A stretch of 64,000 bases of DNA. It comes from Vicinamibacterales bacterium (GTDB lineage Bacteria; Acidobacteriota; Vicinamibacteria; Vicinamibacterales; UBA823). The translations under genes and the position numbers were made by a program. The stretch spans positions 248,001 through 312,000 of the forward strand of contig DASCOS010000009.1 of the NCBI GenBank assembly GCA_036012125.1. Reading direction: 5' to 3'. Each line of letters starts with the position of its first letter. The first letter of the stretch is position 1. The notes under the pieces are model-generated. The model saw only the letters and a program-made list of their open reading frames with translations, ran no database searches and was not told the DNA's origin. This document shows positions 19,056-27,728 of the stretch, piece by piece.

Positions 19056-20981
19056 ATGGCACGCAGCTATACAGCGAAAAACATCACAGTTCTCGAGGGA
19101 CTTGAACCCGTTCGAAAGCGACCGGGCATGTACATCGGCGGGGTGGGTTCCCCTGGTCTCCACCATCTCGTCTGGGAAATCGTCGACAACGCAGTCGACG
19201 AAGCGATGAATGGTCACGCGTCATCGATCGCACTGACTTTACACGCCGACGGCGCCTCCGTGACAGTGAATGACGACGGCCGCGGTATCCCGGTGGACAG
19301 ACACGCCAAGACGAAGAAAAGTGCCATGGAGGTCATTTTCACTACCCTGCACGCCGGTGGGAAATTCGAACAGGAAACCTACAAGACAGCAGGTGGCCTG
19401 CACGGCGTCGGTGCAAGCGTTGTGAACGCGTTGTCAAAGGAATTCGTGGCAACGTCCAAGCGCGACGGCCATCAATGGCAGCAGCGCTTCAAACGAGGTA
19501 AACCGACAGGACCGGTCAAGAAAATCGGCACCTCCCGCGGTACGGGTACCACTGTCTTGTTCAGACCCGACCCCACCATTTTCCCTAAGGTCCAGTTCGA
19601 TCCTGCTCTTCTAGGCGAGCGTCTGGAAATTATCAGTTACCTCCATCAGGGCCTAAAAATTACTTTCGAGGACGAGACCAATAAGACCAAGGTCGTCCAT
19701 CAGCACAACGACGGCCTAGTCGAGTACCTGCGGGGCCTTGTTTCGGAACGGTCGGCCAAAGTGGTCCATGAGGCCCCATTCGCGATGCTCAAGGATGCAA
19801 ACGGCAGCGGGATCCGTATCGGCCTCGTCTTACACTGGACGGAATCAACCGAGGAGAACCTACGGAGCTATGTCAACGGGATCCCAACTGGCTCGGGTGG
19901 GACCCACGAGAACGGCTTCCGTGCGGGACTCGGTAAGGCGGTACGCAACTTCATAGATACCCACCAACTGTCACCTAAGGGAGTCACGATTACTGCGGAA
20001 GACTTACGCGAAGGGCTAATCGGCATCCTCAGCGTATTCATGGGTAACCCGCAGTTCCAAGGCCAAACCAAGGACCGGCTTAACAACCCCGAGCTGACAG
20101 CCGTCGTCGACTCGACAGTACGTCCGGTACTCGAGCACTGGCTGAACCACAACAGTTCCGTCGCTGAGGCAATCGTCGCGCGGGTCATTCTCGCAGCGCG
20201 CGCCAGAGAGGCAAGCCGTGCGGCTCAGGAGCAAGTTTCCCGTAAGAGCGCTACGTCGAATCGATTAAATCTACCCGGGAAACTCAGTGATTGTACTCGG
20301 TCAGGCGCGACCGATAGCGAGCTCTTCATCGTGGAGGGTGACTCAGCAGGGGGATCGGCTAAGCAGGGTCGCGATCGGACCCGTCAGGCCATTTTACCGC
20401 TACGCGGTAAGGTCCTGAATGTCGAGAGTGCCACGATCGCAAAAGTTTTGGAAAACAAGGAGCTCTCTGATTTGGTGACCGCACTCGGCTGTGGCCTTGG
20501 AAAAAACTTCGATTTGTCGCGACTGCGTTACGAACGGCTCATCCTGTTGGCCGACGCTGACTCGGACGGGAATCACATCGCAACGCTACTACTGACATTC
20601 ATCTACCGTCATCTTCCGCAGCTCATTTCGAACGGCAAGGTGTTTCTCGCGCAACCACCGCTTTACCGGATCGACATCGGCAAGGAAACTCACTGGGCAC
20701 TCGACACAGCCCAGCGTGACGCGGTCATCACCAAACACGGCAAGCCGGGTCCTGGAAAAGCCACGCCGGAAATTACGAGGTTCAAAGGCTTGGGCGAAAT
20801 GATGCCCAAGGTGCTCTGGGAAACAACTATGAATCCAAAAACCCGGCGGCTCCTTAAGGTCAACATCACTGACCACATCATCACGGACCGGGTGATCAAT
20901 AACCTAATGGGTAAAGATGCCTCAGCACGTTACCGTTTCATTACGGAGCGCGCCGACGAGGCTGACCACCTTGATATCTGA
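19056..20981 (+). CDS. Type IIA topoisomerase subunit B (topoisomerase IV B-like)
   Basis: 641 residues. The GHKL ATPase domain shows EGLEPVRKRPGMYIG, EIVDNAVDEAMNG, VNDDGRGIPVD and GLHGVGASVVNALS. The transducer follows. The TOPRIM domain has LFIVEGDSAGGSAKQGRDR, LPLRGKVLNVE and DADSDGNHI, where most relatives read DADVDGAHI. The C-terminal RFKGLGEM segment ends the protein. It pairs with the A subunit just upstream and acts on DNA strand passage with ATP. The length fits ParE and single-domain GyrB proteins without the long insertion. Confidence 0.88.
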   Translation: MARSYTAKNITVLEGLEPVRKRPGMYIGGVGSPGLHHLVWEIVDNAVDEAMNGHASSIALTLHADGASVTVNDDGRGIPVDRHAKTKKSAMEVIFTTLHAGGKFEQETYKTAGGLHGVGASVVNALSKEFVATSKRDGHQWQQRFKRGKPTGPVKKIGTSRGTGTTVLFRPDPTIFPKVQFDPALLGERLEIISYLHQGLKITFEDETNKTKVVHQHNDGLVEYLRGLVSERSAKVVHEAPFAMLKDANGSGIRIGLVLHWTESTEENLRSYVNGIPTGSGGTHENGFRAGLGKAVRNFIDTHQLSPKGVTITAEDLREGLIGILSVFMGNPQFQGQTKDRLNNPELTAVVDSTVRPVLEHWLNHNSSVAEAIVARVILAARAREASRAAQEQVSRKSATSNRLNLPGKLSDCTRSGATDSELFIVEGDSAGGSAKQGRDRTRQAILPLRGKVLNVESATIAKVLENKELSDLVTALGCGLGKNFDLSRLRYERLILLADADSDGNHIATLLLTFIYRHLPQLISNGKVFLAQPPLYRIDIGKETHWALDTAQRDAVITKHGKPGPGKATPEITRFKGLGEMMPKVLWETTMNPKTRRLLKVNITDHIITDRVINNLMGKDASARYRFITERADEADHLDI

Positions 20982-21070
20982 TCGGCTCGAGACCACTGCC
21001 CACATGCAACTAGACGAGAGTCGGCCTAGTTAGTTCTGGTCAACTGAATCGGGAGTCTCCGCGGCGTGCA

Positions 21071-22096
21071 CTATGGCCGCGCGCGGATTAGCAGCCGACT
21101 GAGCATCTGATCATCGTCCTCGTCGAACACATCACCAAAAACTTCTTCAATGATGTCTTCGAGTGTTACAACACCGAGCGGGGACTCATCATGTTGATAC
21201 ACCATGGCCAAATGGCTCCGGCGTTCCTGCATCACGCGAAGTACTCTTAGCAAGGGATCATTTCGACGCGCAGAAAGTACCGGACGGACAAGCGAGTGCC
21301 ACTGATGCTCCCCCGCCAACCTGAACGCCATAAATTCCTTCGTGTGGAGCAGGCCCCTTACGAGGCCGTCCGCCTCACAGACCGGTAGTCGCGTGTGGCC
21401 AGATTTGACAACCACCGACATCACCTCATCAGCAGACTGCGACAGAGCCACAGAAGTAACGCTCTCCCACGGAAGTGCAATATCACCGACACTCTTGGTT
21501 TCAATATTCACGAGGTTAAGGATGTAGCGCTCATGTGCATCCGATAACTGTTCTGCGTCTCGTTCAGCGTCAGTCCTAGCTGCATTCCGGGCAACCCCAA
21601 ACAAGCGCATGACGACCTTAGTGGACCATTCCAGTGTTGTCACAGCTGGTGATAGAAGGCGGTCGAGAGTCGTCAACCAGAATGCACCGCTCAAGCCAAT
21701 CCGGTGGGGACTGCGCAACGCTAGGGCCTTGGGCGCAATCTCACCCACGACGACCGTCAGATATGTAAGGGGCACCACGACAATCGTGATTGCGATGAAA
21801 TCTGCCCATGCGTTACTTAGTCCAAACTCACGCTCAAACACCGGGCTTAGAGTCTCGCTCGCGCCGGCGCCTCCAACAGCACCCGAGATTAGCCCTACCA
21901 TCGTGATCCCGAGCTGAACGACCGAGAGTGTCCGTTCGGGGCGCTCACGAAGCGCCAGGAGACCAGAAGCCCCGGGATACCCAGCGTGCGCCATGGCACG
22001 AAGCTCAGGACGACCGACCGACACAAACGCAGTCTCTGTCGCAGAAAGCAAGGCATTCAACAGTAAACACAACGTGATAATGGCGATTTCCACCAT
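21071..22096 (-). CDS. CNNM-domain membrane protein with CBS pair, no CorC_HlyC domain
   Basis: A 341-residue protein. The first 150 residues are the CNNM (DUF21) transmembrane domain, with NALLSATETAFVSV at the start and VVVGEIAPKALAL in the middle. Two CBS motifs follow (residues about 200-320, with ESPLGVVTLEDIIEEVFGD). It stops about 20 residues after the second CBS motif. The C-terminal CorC_HlyC domain, present in most bacterial members of about 430 residues, is missing. Relatives move or sense magnesium or cobalt. No interrupted continuation was seen downstream, so this may be a natural short form. Confidence 0.85.
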   Translation of the reverse strand: MVEIAIITLCLLLNALLSATETAFVSVGRPELRAMAHAGYPGASGLLALRERPERTLSVVQLGITMVGLISGAVGGAGASETLSPVFEREFGLSNAWADFIAITIVVVPLTYLTVVVGEIAPKALALRSPHRIGLSGAFWLTTLDRLLSPAVTTLEWSTKVVMRLFGVARNAARTDAERDAEQLSDAHERYILNLVNIETKSVGDIALPWESVTSVALSQSADEVMSVVVKSGHTRLPVCEADGLVRGLLHTKEFMAFRLAGEHQWHSLVRPVLSARRNDPLLRVLRVMQERRSHLAMVYQHDESPLGVVTLEDIIEEVFGDVFDEDDDQMLSRLLIRARP

Positions 22097-22233
22097 AGCT
22101 TCTTTGCCTCACCCGCCCTGGTTGCGATGCGGGTAGTTAAAGGTATTAAATGCGGTAAGAAGGGTCTTACAACTCCACCATCATAGCGCAGCCCTTGCAC
22201 TTGAGGGGACACTCTCTCTGAACGAAAACGACC

Positions 22234-22365
22234 TTAACTGCTACAGAGGTCAAAGGTCTGAGGCTGCACGGTCTCGTTGACCGACGCTTCGTTTGCTAAA
22301 TGGCTGGCAGTCAACGATTGAGCGAGCACGCCGAAGACAACAGCAAATGCGGCAATCCGACTCAT
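22234..22365 (-). CDS. Small 43-residue ORF overlapping the PLP deaminase stop
   Basis: ATG 22365 overlaps the TGA of the upstream deaminase gene in an ATGA junction, a form typical of translational coupling. The 43-residue product begins MSRIAAFAVVFGVLAQSLTA, which resembles a signal peptide, and leaves a mature tail of only about 20 residues with one Cys near the end. The ORF is short and unrecognised. Alternatives are a chance ORF or the remnant of a longer exported protein. Confidence 0.4.
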   Translation of the reverse strand: MSRIAAFAVVFGVLAQSLTASHLANEASVNETVQPQTFDLCSS

Positions 22366-23426
22366 GCGTCGATTATTCGCCCACGCTTAATAAGGTGTTG
22401 CTTGATCTTGTCGTGGTACGCGAAGAGAGCCGGCGTGCCTCCAGAGTGGATGAAGACTAGCCGGGTGCCGGACGGCCAGCGACCAGCGGCGTGGTGGGCG
22501 AGCAACCCTGAGAAAACCTTAGCTGAGTAGACTGGGTCGAGTAAGATTCCCTCCGTCTCAGCCATTAGCATAAGGCCATCGAGACAACCTTCGGTGGCGT
22601 CACCGTACTCCTGCCCAATGTAGCCGTCGTGGATTTCGTAGCCCTCACGAGAACGGTCTGGATCGACATCGAGTAGTCGACAGATTCCAGCCCACCATTT
22701 CACCAAATTTTCCTCGCACTTTTGTTGAGACGCGTTCACGCTGATGCCGATGAGAGGACACTCAACGCCGCACTCACGAAGTGCCAGTAAGGTCGAGGTG
22801 AAGATGCCCCCAGTGCCGAATGGAATGTAAACCGCATCGGGCCTAATGTCCTGTAACTCGAACTGGTCAACCAACTCCAGTCCCGCGCGAACATATCCCA
22901 GACAACTCGTCGGCGTCGTTCCGCTGACCGGGATGTAGTAGGGCCGCTCTCCCTTCAACCGCAACTCTTCGCAAAATGCCAAGGCGTGTGATTCCAAGTC
23001 CCAGTGGTCCCTAGTCTCGACAAATCGAACCTCCGCACCCATTAGGTAAACCGTCAGGAGATTGGACTGAAACGCTTTCAATTCGTCACTACTTAGGACG
23101 AGCGCGCTCTTAAGTCCTAACTTCCTAGCAGCAGCAGTCGTCAGGCGTGCATGATTACTCTGCGCGCTACCGCAGGTAACCAATACGGTTGCACCCTGGG
23201 AGTTCGCCTTGGCCGTCTCGTATTCCAGCTTGCGTGGCTTGTCCCCGCCCAAGGCTAGGTCAGTAAGATCATCTCGCTTAATAAATAGATCAACATCCAA
23301 ACGCTCACTCAGGTGTTTCAGATGAACTAAGGGCGTCGGCGTTCTGATTAACTCATTCCGGGGGTATTTGGCCAATACTTGCTGGATGGACTTGGTGACG
23401 GTCATGGGCCTTGGAATTATAGACAC
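22362..23426 (-). CDS. ACC deaminase / D-cysteine desulfhydrase family PLP enzyme
   Basis: 354 residues from GTG 23426; an ATG at 23405 is also possible and has a close AAGG. The fold-type II PLP enzyme is shown by LFIKRDDLTDLALGGDKPRKLEY with the PLP lysine, then CGSAQSNHARLTTAAA, the phosphate loop FGTGGIFTSTLLALRECG, and the C-terminal FIHSGGTPALFAY. Family members deaminate 1-aminocyclopropane-1-carboxylate or cleave D-cysteine. The exact substrate cannot be read from the sequence. It is cytoplasmic. A possible small ORF overlaps its stop. Confidence 0.88.
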   Translation of the reverse strand: MSIIPRPMTVTKSIQQVLAKYPRNELIRTPTPLVHLKHLSERLDVDLFIKRDDLTDLALGGDKPRKLEYETAKANSQGATVLVTCGSAQSNHARLTTAAARKLGLKSALVLSSDELKAFQSNLLTVYLMGAEVRFVETRDHWDLESHALAFCEELRLKGERPYYIPVSGTTPTSCLGYVRAGLELVDQFELQDIRPDAVYIPFGTGGIFTSTLLALRECGVECPLIGISVNASQQKCEENLVKWWAGICRLLDVDPDRSREGYEIHDGYIGQEYGDATEGCLDGLMLMAETEGILLDPVYSAKVFSGLLAHHAAGRWPSGTRLVFIHSGGTPALFAYHDKIKQHLIKRGRIIDA

Positions 23427-23484
23427 AGAAGGGACTACACTTAGGGTTCGAGGGTAATACTAAGGTTATTAGTGAGGGGGGCTC

Positions 23485-24327
23485 ATGTGTGCACCACATG
23501 TCATTGAGACAGTTCGTCGAACAGTGTCGCGACGGGAACTGCTGGGCACCATTGGGACGGTCACCCTTGGCGCGGCGTGTGGGGGAACCGCTCCAGTTGA
23601 AACATCAACCGCGGTAAGTCCTGAGCCGCAATCGGGGAAATTCGACCAGATCTTCGACCTGACACATGTGCTCACAATGTCGATCCCAGTTTACCCGTCA
23701 CTTACAAAACCACAGATGCGCCAGACTGCGAGTCTTGAGGAAAACGGCGTTTACAACAACGACCTGGTTTTCGGTGAGCACACCGGCACACATATCGATG
23801 CTCCTATGCACTTTGCTGAAGGTGGTTTAACCACGGATCAATTACCAGCCGAGCGCTTCTTCGCACCGCTGGTGGTCCTGTCAATTGCTGCACGGGCCAG
23901 CAGTAATCCTGACACGGTTGTGACTATCGATGACATTCTGTCTTGGGAGCAGGAACACGGCCGCCTGCCCGAAAAAGCGTTTGTAGCGATGCTGTCAGGG
24001 TGGGGAGACCGAATCAGCGACGCCGAAGCGTTCACGAACGCAGACGAAGCAGGAGTAACACACTATCCCGGCTTCAGTGGAGAAACGGCTTCGTTCCTTT
24101 GTGAAGAACGGGACATCGTCGGTGTAGGTGTTGATACATTCAGCCTCGATACCGGTAACGCTGAAGGCTACCCAGCCCACCGAACATTCTTGCCTGCTGG
24201 AAAATACGGCGTTGAACTAATCGCAAACCTCGACACTGTTCCGGCAGCGGGTGCAACCATTATCGTGGGTGCGCCAAAGCATGAGCGCGGGTCGGGTGGT
24301 CCAGCGAGGGTTTTCGCAGTGAATTAA
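23485..24327 (+). CDS. Tat-exported cyclase-family protein (kynurenine formamidase-like)
   Basis: 280 residues with GAGGGGG upstream of the ATG. Residues about 15-35 (SRRELLGTIGTV then small residues and Cys in GAACGG) look like a Tat signal, possibly with a lipobox. The family metal motif HTGTHIDAPMHF is complete, followed by GVGVDTFSLD and HRTFLPAG. The cyclase family includes kynurenine formamidase and isatin hydrolase, metal-dependent amide or ring hydrolases. A periplasmic lipoprotein form is inferred. The TonB-dependent receptor gene starts 30 bases downstream and may be co-transcribed. Confidence 0.88.
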   Translation: MCAPHVIETVRRTVSRRELLGTIGTVTLGAACGGTAPVETSTAVSPEPQSGKFDQIFDLTHVLTMSIPVYPSLTKPQMRQTASLEENGVYNNDLVFGEHTGTHIDAPMHFAEGGLTTDQLPAERFFAPLVVLSIAARASSNPDTVVTIDDILSWEQEHGRLPEKAFVAMLSGWGDRISDAEAFTNADEAGVTHYPGFSGETASFLCEERDIVGVGVDTFSLDTGNAEGYPAHRTFLPAGKYGVELIANLDTVPAAGATIIVGAPKHERGSGGPARVFAVN

Positions 24328-24356
24328 GCTGGTCGGCGATAGGAGCGGACATTGAA

Positions 24357-26696
24357 ATGCGGACCGTAGCGGTTTTCGCGATAATCGCACTGGCGGTGGT
24401 GACCGGCCTGACCCAAACCCATCTAGGATCCATCCGTGGCACGGTAACCGACTCGACTGATGCCCGTATTGCTGGGGCCACAGTGGAGGTCGTAAACACC
24501 TCGACCAACATACGTCGTGTCATAACTACCAGTGGCGAGAGTGCCTTCGTTTTTTCGCAGCTGCCGCCCGGCGAATTCAGAATCTCAATCGGACGGGACG
24601 GATATAAGACCCACGTTAGTCGAGTGGTGCTCCAAGTCAGTCAGCGACTTCGTCTAGATGCTCAACTTGAGCTCGGTGTGGTTACAGAGCAGGTGATCGT
24701 AACCGCACCCGATACACCGATTGAGCTAGATTCCTCTGCATTAACGACGGTTATTGATAACCAGCAGATTGTCCAGTTACCCCTCGACGGACGGAATTTC
24801 CTCGAACTCGCGTTGCTCGCAGCGGGAACCTCGCCGTCTCCACAAGGGTCGGCAGCCTCGGTTCGTGGTGACTTCGCCATGAGCGTCAACGGCGCGCGCG
24901 AAAATGCAAATGCGTTCCTACTCGATGGTGCTTACAACGTCGACCCTAAACTGAACACCCCGGCCGTGCGACCGACAATCGACGCGATCAAGGAATTTCG
25001 TATCCTGACCAGCACGTACGATGCGTCTTTTGGCCGTCATGCCGGCGCCCAAGTCAACGTGACGACAAAGACTGGTGCCAATCAGTTTAGTGGTACGGCC
25101 TACGAGTTCTTCCGCACAGAAGCGCTAAATGCTAGGAATGCGTTCGCACCAACCGACGGCCCGGCACCAGACTACCGACGGAATCAGTTCGGCATGTCAC
25201 TCGGTGGACCATTGATTGAGAACCGGACATTCTTTTTCACCGATTACGAAGGCCTGCGACTCAAAGAGGGGGTCACCAAGATCGCAAATGTGCCGACGCT
25301 CGCCGAGCGGCAAGGTGATTTGTCAGCCAGCCTGCTTACACCACCAACCAACCCGTTCACCGGCCAGCGTTTTCCAGGCGACGTCATTCCGGCACCGTTC
25401 TTGAATCCAATTGGCAAAGCAATCGCCAACCTCTACCCGCTCCCGAATCGTAATGTTCCCTTCGAAAACTACATCGCGTCGCCTAACCAGCGTGACCGTA
25501 ACGATCGCTTTGATGCCCGAATCGATCACACGCTCGGCCCTGGGTCCGGACTGACAGCGCGCTATAGCTTCGGAGATCGGCGGTTATTTGAACCGTTCTC
25601 GGGGACAGGTTTCGCCGAGGTACCGGGTTTTGGGTCAAACATTGAACGCCGAGCTCAGAATCTCATGGTCAGTCAGACCCAAGTCATCTCGCCGGCCGTT
25701 GTGAACGACCTGCGGATAGCGTTCAGTCGGGTGTCTACTGGCGTATTTCACCAGAATTTCGGTAACAGCCTTAACAGCACTGTAGGACTGCCAGAAATGT
25801 CGACTAATCCTCGGGATTTCGGCCTTAGCTTTATTAAAGTCACCGGCTACTCACCCATCGGCGACGAGTTCAATAATCCGCAGCATAGCGAGACCAACCT
25901 TTTACAAGTATTGAACTCGCTTAGCTTCGTTCGTGGACGTCATCTACTGAAAGCCGGTTTTGATGCACACTTCACCCGCCAGAAGGCATTCCGTGATGTC
26001 CAGTCGCGAGGTTTTCTAACATTCACCAGCCAACCGTACTTCACAGGTAACGCGCTCGCCGATCTCCTGCTTGGTCTACCCCTCATGACAGGGGGCGCCA
26101 CACTTGACAACCGCCAGCAGCTACGCACTGAGAGCTTTAACGCATTCTTCCAGGACGAGATTAGGCTCAACTCTAGCCTTACGGTGTCCGCCGGTGTTCG
26201 GTACGAAGTCACTTCACCCCCTGTCGACACCAATGATCGTGCAAACGTTTTTGATCCTGTATCACAGGCGGTCGTCCGAGTGGGCACCAAGGGTATCCCT
26301 CGTGGTGGCTATGCAACCGACTACAACAACATCGCCCCGCGCTTCGGGCTCGCGTGGACGCCCGGTATGAGCAACAACACTGTGGTTCGCGGTGGATATG
26401 GGATTTACCACAATCGAACGGCCTTAGCACCTGGCGAGGGGCTGTATTTTAATCCCCCGTTCTTCGATTTCAACTTGTGGTATCCGTTACCGGGGGCTCC
26501 GCTGACACTAGCTAACCCATTTCCGACTCAGTTTCCGATAGCGACGCCTCCGTCAGCGTTAGCATTCGATCGCAACCTAAAGACTCCATGGCTACAGCAG
26601 TGGAGCCTTCCAGCACCAGTTCGGCAATCGACGGTCGGTGGAGGTGAATTACGTCGGCTCAAAGGGGCACAATTTGCTCACCGCGCGAGACATTAA
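24357..26696 (+). CDS. TonB-dependent receptor, Oar type, N-terminal part before a frameshift
   Basis: This part opens with a signal peptide and a CarboxypepD_reg-like domain (GSIRGTVTDSTDARIAGATVEV, residues about 22-110). The plug follows (PLDGRNFLELALLAAG and VNGARENANAFLLDGAYN), then beta-barrel strands. The reading frame stays homologous up to LQQWSL near 26609 and then turns into unrelated sequence before the stop. The barrel continues in another frame from about 26608. The combined span of 3163 bases equals 1054 codons plus one base, consistent with a single insertion or a two-base loss. The protein would take up large ligands across the outer membrane. Confidence 0.85.
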   Translation: MRTVAVFAIIALAVVTGLTQTHLGSIRGTVTDSTDARIAGATVEVVNTSTNIRRVITTSGESAFVFSQLPPGEFRISIGRDGYKTHVSRVVLQVSQRLRLDAQLELGVVTEQVIVTAPDTPIELDSSALTTVIDNQQIVQLPLDGRNFLELALLAAGTSPSPQGSAASVRGDFAMSVNGARENANAFLLDGAYNVDPKLNTPAVRPTIDAIKEFRILTSTYDASFGRHAGAQVNVTTKTGANQFSGTAYEFFRTEALNARNAFAPTDGPAPDYRRNQFGMSLGGPLIENRTFFFTDYEGLRLKEGVTKIANVPTLAERQGDLSASLLTPPTNPFTGQRFPGDVIPAPFLNPIGKAIANLYPLPNRNVPFENYIASPNQRDRNDRFDARIDHTLGPGSGLTARYSFGDRRLFEPFSGTGFAEVPGFGSNIERRAQNLMVSQTQVISPAVVNDLRIAFSRVSTGVFHQNFGNSLNSTVGLPEMSTNPRDFGLSFIKVTGYSPIGDEFNNPQHSETNLLQVLNSLSFVRGRHLLKAGFDAHFTRQKAFRDVQSRGFLTFTSQPYFTGNALADLLLGLPLMTGGATLDNRQQLRTESFNAFFQDEIRLNSSLTVSAGVRYEVTSPPVDTNDRANVFDPVSQAVVRVGTKGIPRGGYATDYNNIAPRFGLAWTPGMSNNTVVRGGYGIYHNRTALAPGEGLYFNPPFFDFNLWYPLPGAPLTLANPFPTQFPIATPPSALAFDRNLKTPWLQQWSLPAPVRQSTVGGGELRRLKGAQFAHRARH

Positions 26697-27519
26697 TCAG
26701 GCCGCGCCGAGCCCACAACCCTACAACCTGCGGCCAAATCCGCAGTTCGGCGACATTGTTACATTAGAGTCAACCGCCACATCGCGTTACAACGCTTTGC
26801 AGCTAAAGGCTCAGCAGCGAATGCTCAACGGTCTTACGATGCATGCCGCCTACACCCTCGGTAAAGGGACCGACGATGCCTCGGATTTATTTACGAGTGC
26901 AGGCGACCCCAATTTTCCACAGGACAGTAATAATCCGAAAGTCGAGAGTGGGCGCTCGAGTTTCGACATCAGACATCGTTTCTCGATGAGTTTCTCCTAC
27001 GCCCTGCCGTTCGGCCTAGACCAGCGGTTCGTTATCGATGGCCTGGCCTCTCATATCTTCGGAAACTGGACGGTCGCCGGTATCTTCACGGCACAAAGCG
27101 GCTCACCATTCACCGTGGCGCTCCTTCCCGAAGTTGACAACAGCAACACAGGCCGCGCCGCACTCGGGTTCGGGATGAACGACCGACCGAATCTTGCCGG
27201 AGACCCAGTCCGTCCGAACCCATCGGCCACTGCTTGGTTTAACACCACATCATTTAGTCTCCCTCCGTACGGCAGCTTTGGGAATGCAGGTCGTAATATC
27301 CTCGATGGACCGGGATTCCAAAATCTCAACTTAGCACTGCTCAAGCAGGCGTCTCTCAACAAAGACCTAGATGTACAGATTCGGCTCGAGGCGTTCAACG
27401 TCCTAAACCGAGTAACCCTTGGACTGCCCGATGCATTTCTTGGTTCACCAACTTTTGGACGTATCCTTTCAGCCGGTTCTGCCAGGCGTTTACAACTCGG
27501 ACTGAAATTGATCTATTAA
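26608..27519 (+). CDS. TonB-dependent receptor, C-terminal barrel part after the frameshift
   Basis: In this frame the sequence reads FQHQFGNRRSVEVNYVGSKG, a typical Oar-barrel strand. It continues through LNGLTMHAAYTLGK, VESGRSSFDIRHRFSMSFSY and GNWTVAGIFTAQSGSPF, and ends in a C-terminal barrel strand with terminal aromatic residue (LGLKLIY). It completes the receptor begun at 24357. Taken alone it has only a GTG at 26638 with no clear ribosome binding site, so independent expression is unlikely. The lesion may be a real mutation or a sequence error. Confidence 0.85.
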   Translation, partial: FQHQFGNRRSVEVNYVGSKGHNLLTARDINQAAPSPQPYNLRPNPQFGDIVTLESTATSRYNALQLKAQQRMLNGLTMHAAYTLGKGTDDASDLFTSAGDPNFPQDSNNPKVESGRSSFDIRHRFSMSFSYALPFGLDQRFVIDGLASHIFGNWTVAGIFTAQSGSPFTVALLPEVDNSNTGRAALGFGMNDRPNLAGDPVRPNPSATAWFNTTSFSLPPYGSFGNAGRNILDGPGFQNLNLALLKQASLNKDLDVQIRLEAFNVLNRVTLGLPDAFLGSPTFGRILSAGSARRLQLGLKLIY

Positions 27520-27728
27520 GCACAAGAAACAACAGAGGTGGAGTTCTCCCGCCAAACGTTGGGTAAGGCGCGGTCACCACTCGCAGTCATTGCCCAACGA
27601 TTCCTAAGAGGACAGCGAATCAGAATCGTCAGTCTGCCGACTCAAATGGTCAAGCATTCTTCACCTTGACGGACAAAACATGTGCATACTAAGGTCAGGT
27701 TGGCTGTCATTCGGACTCCTTGAACGAA

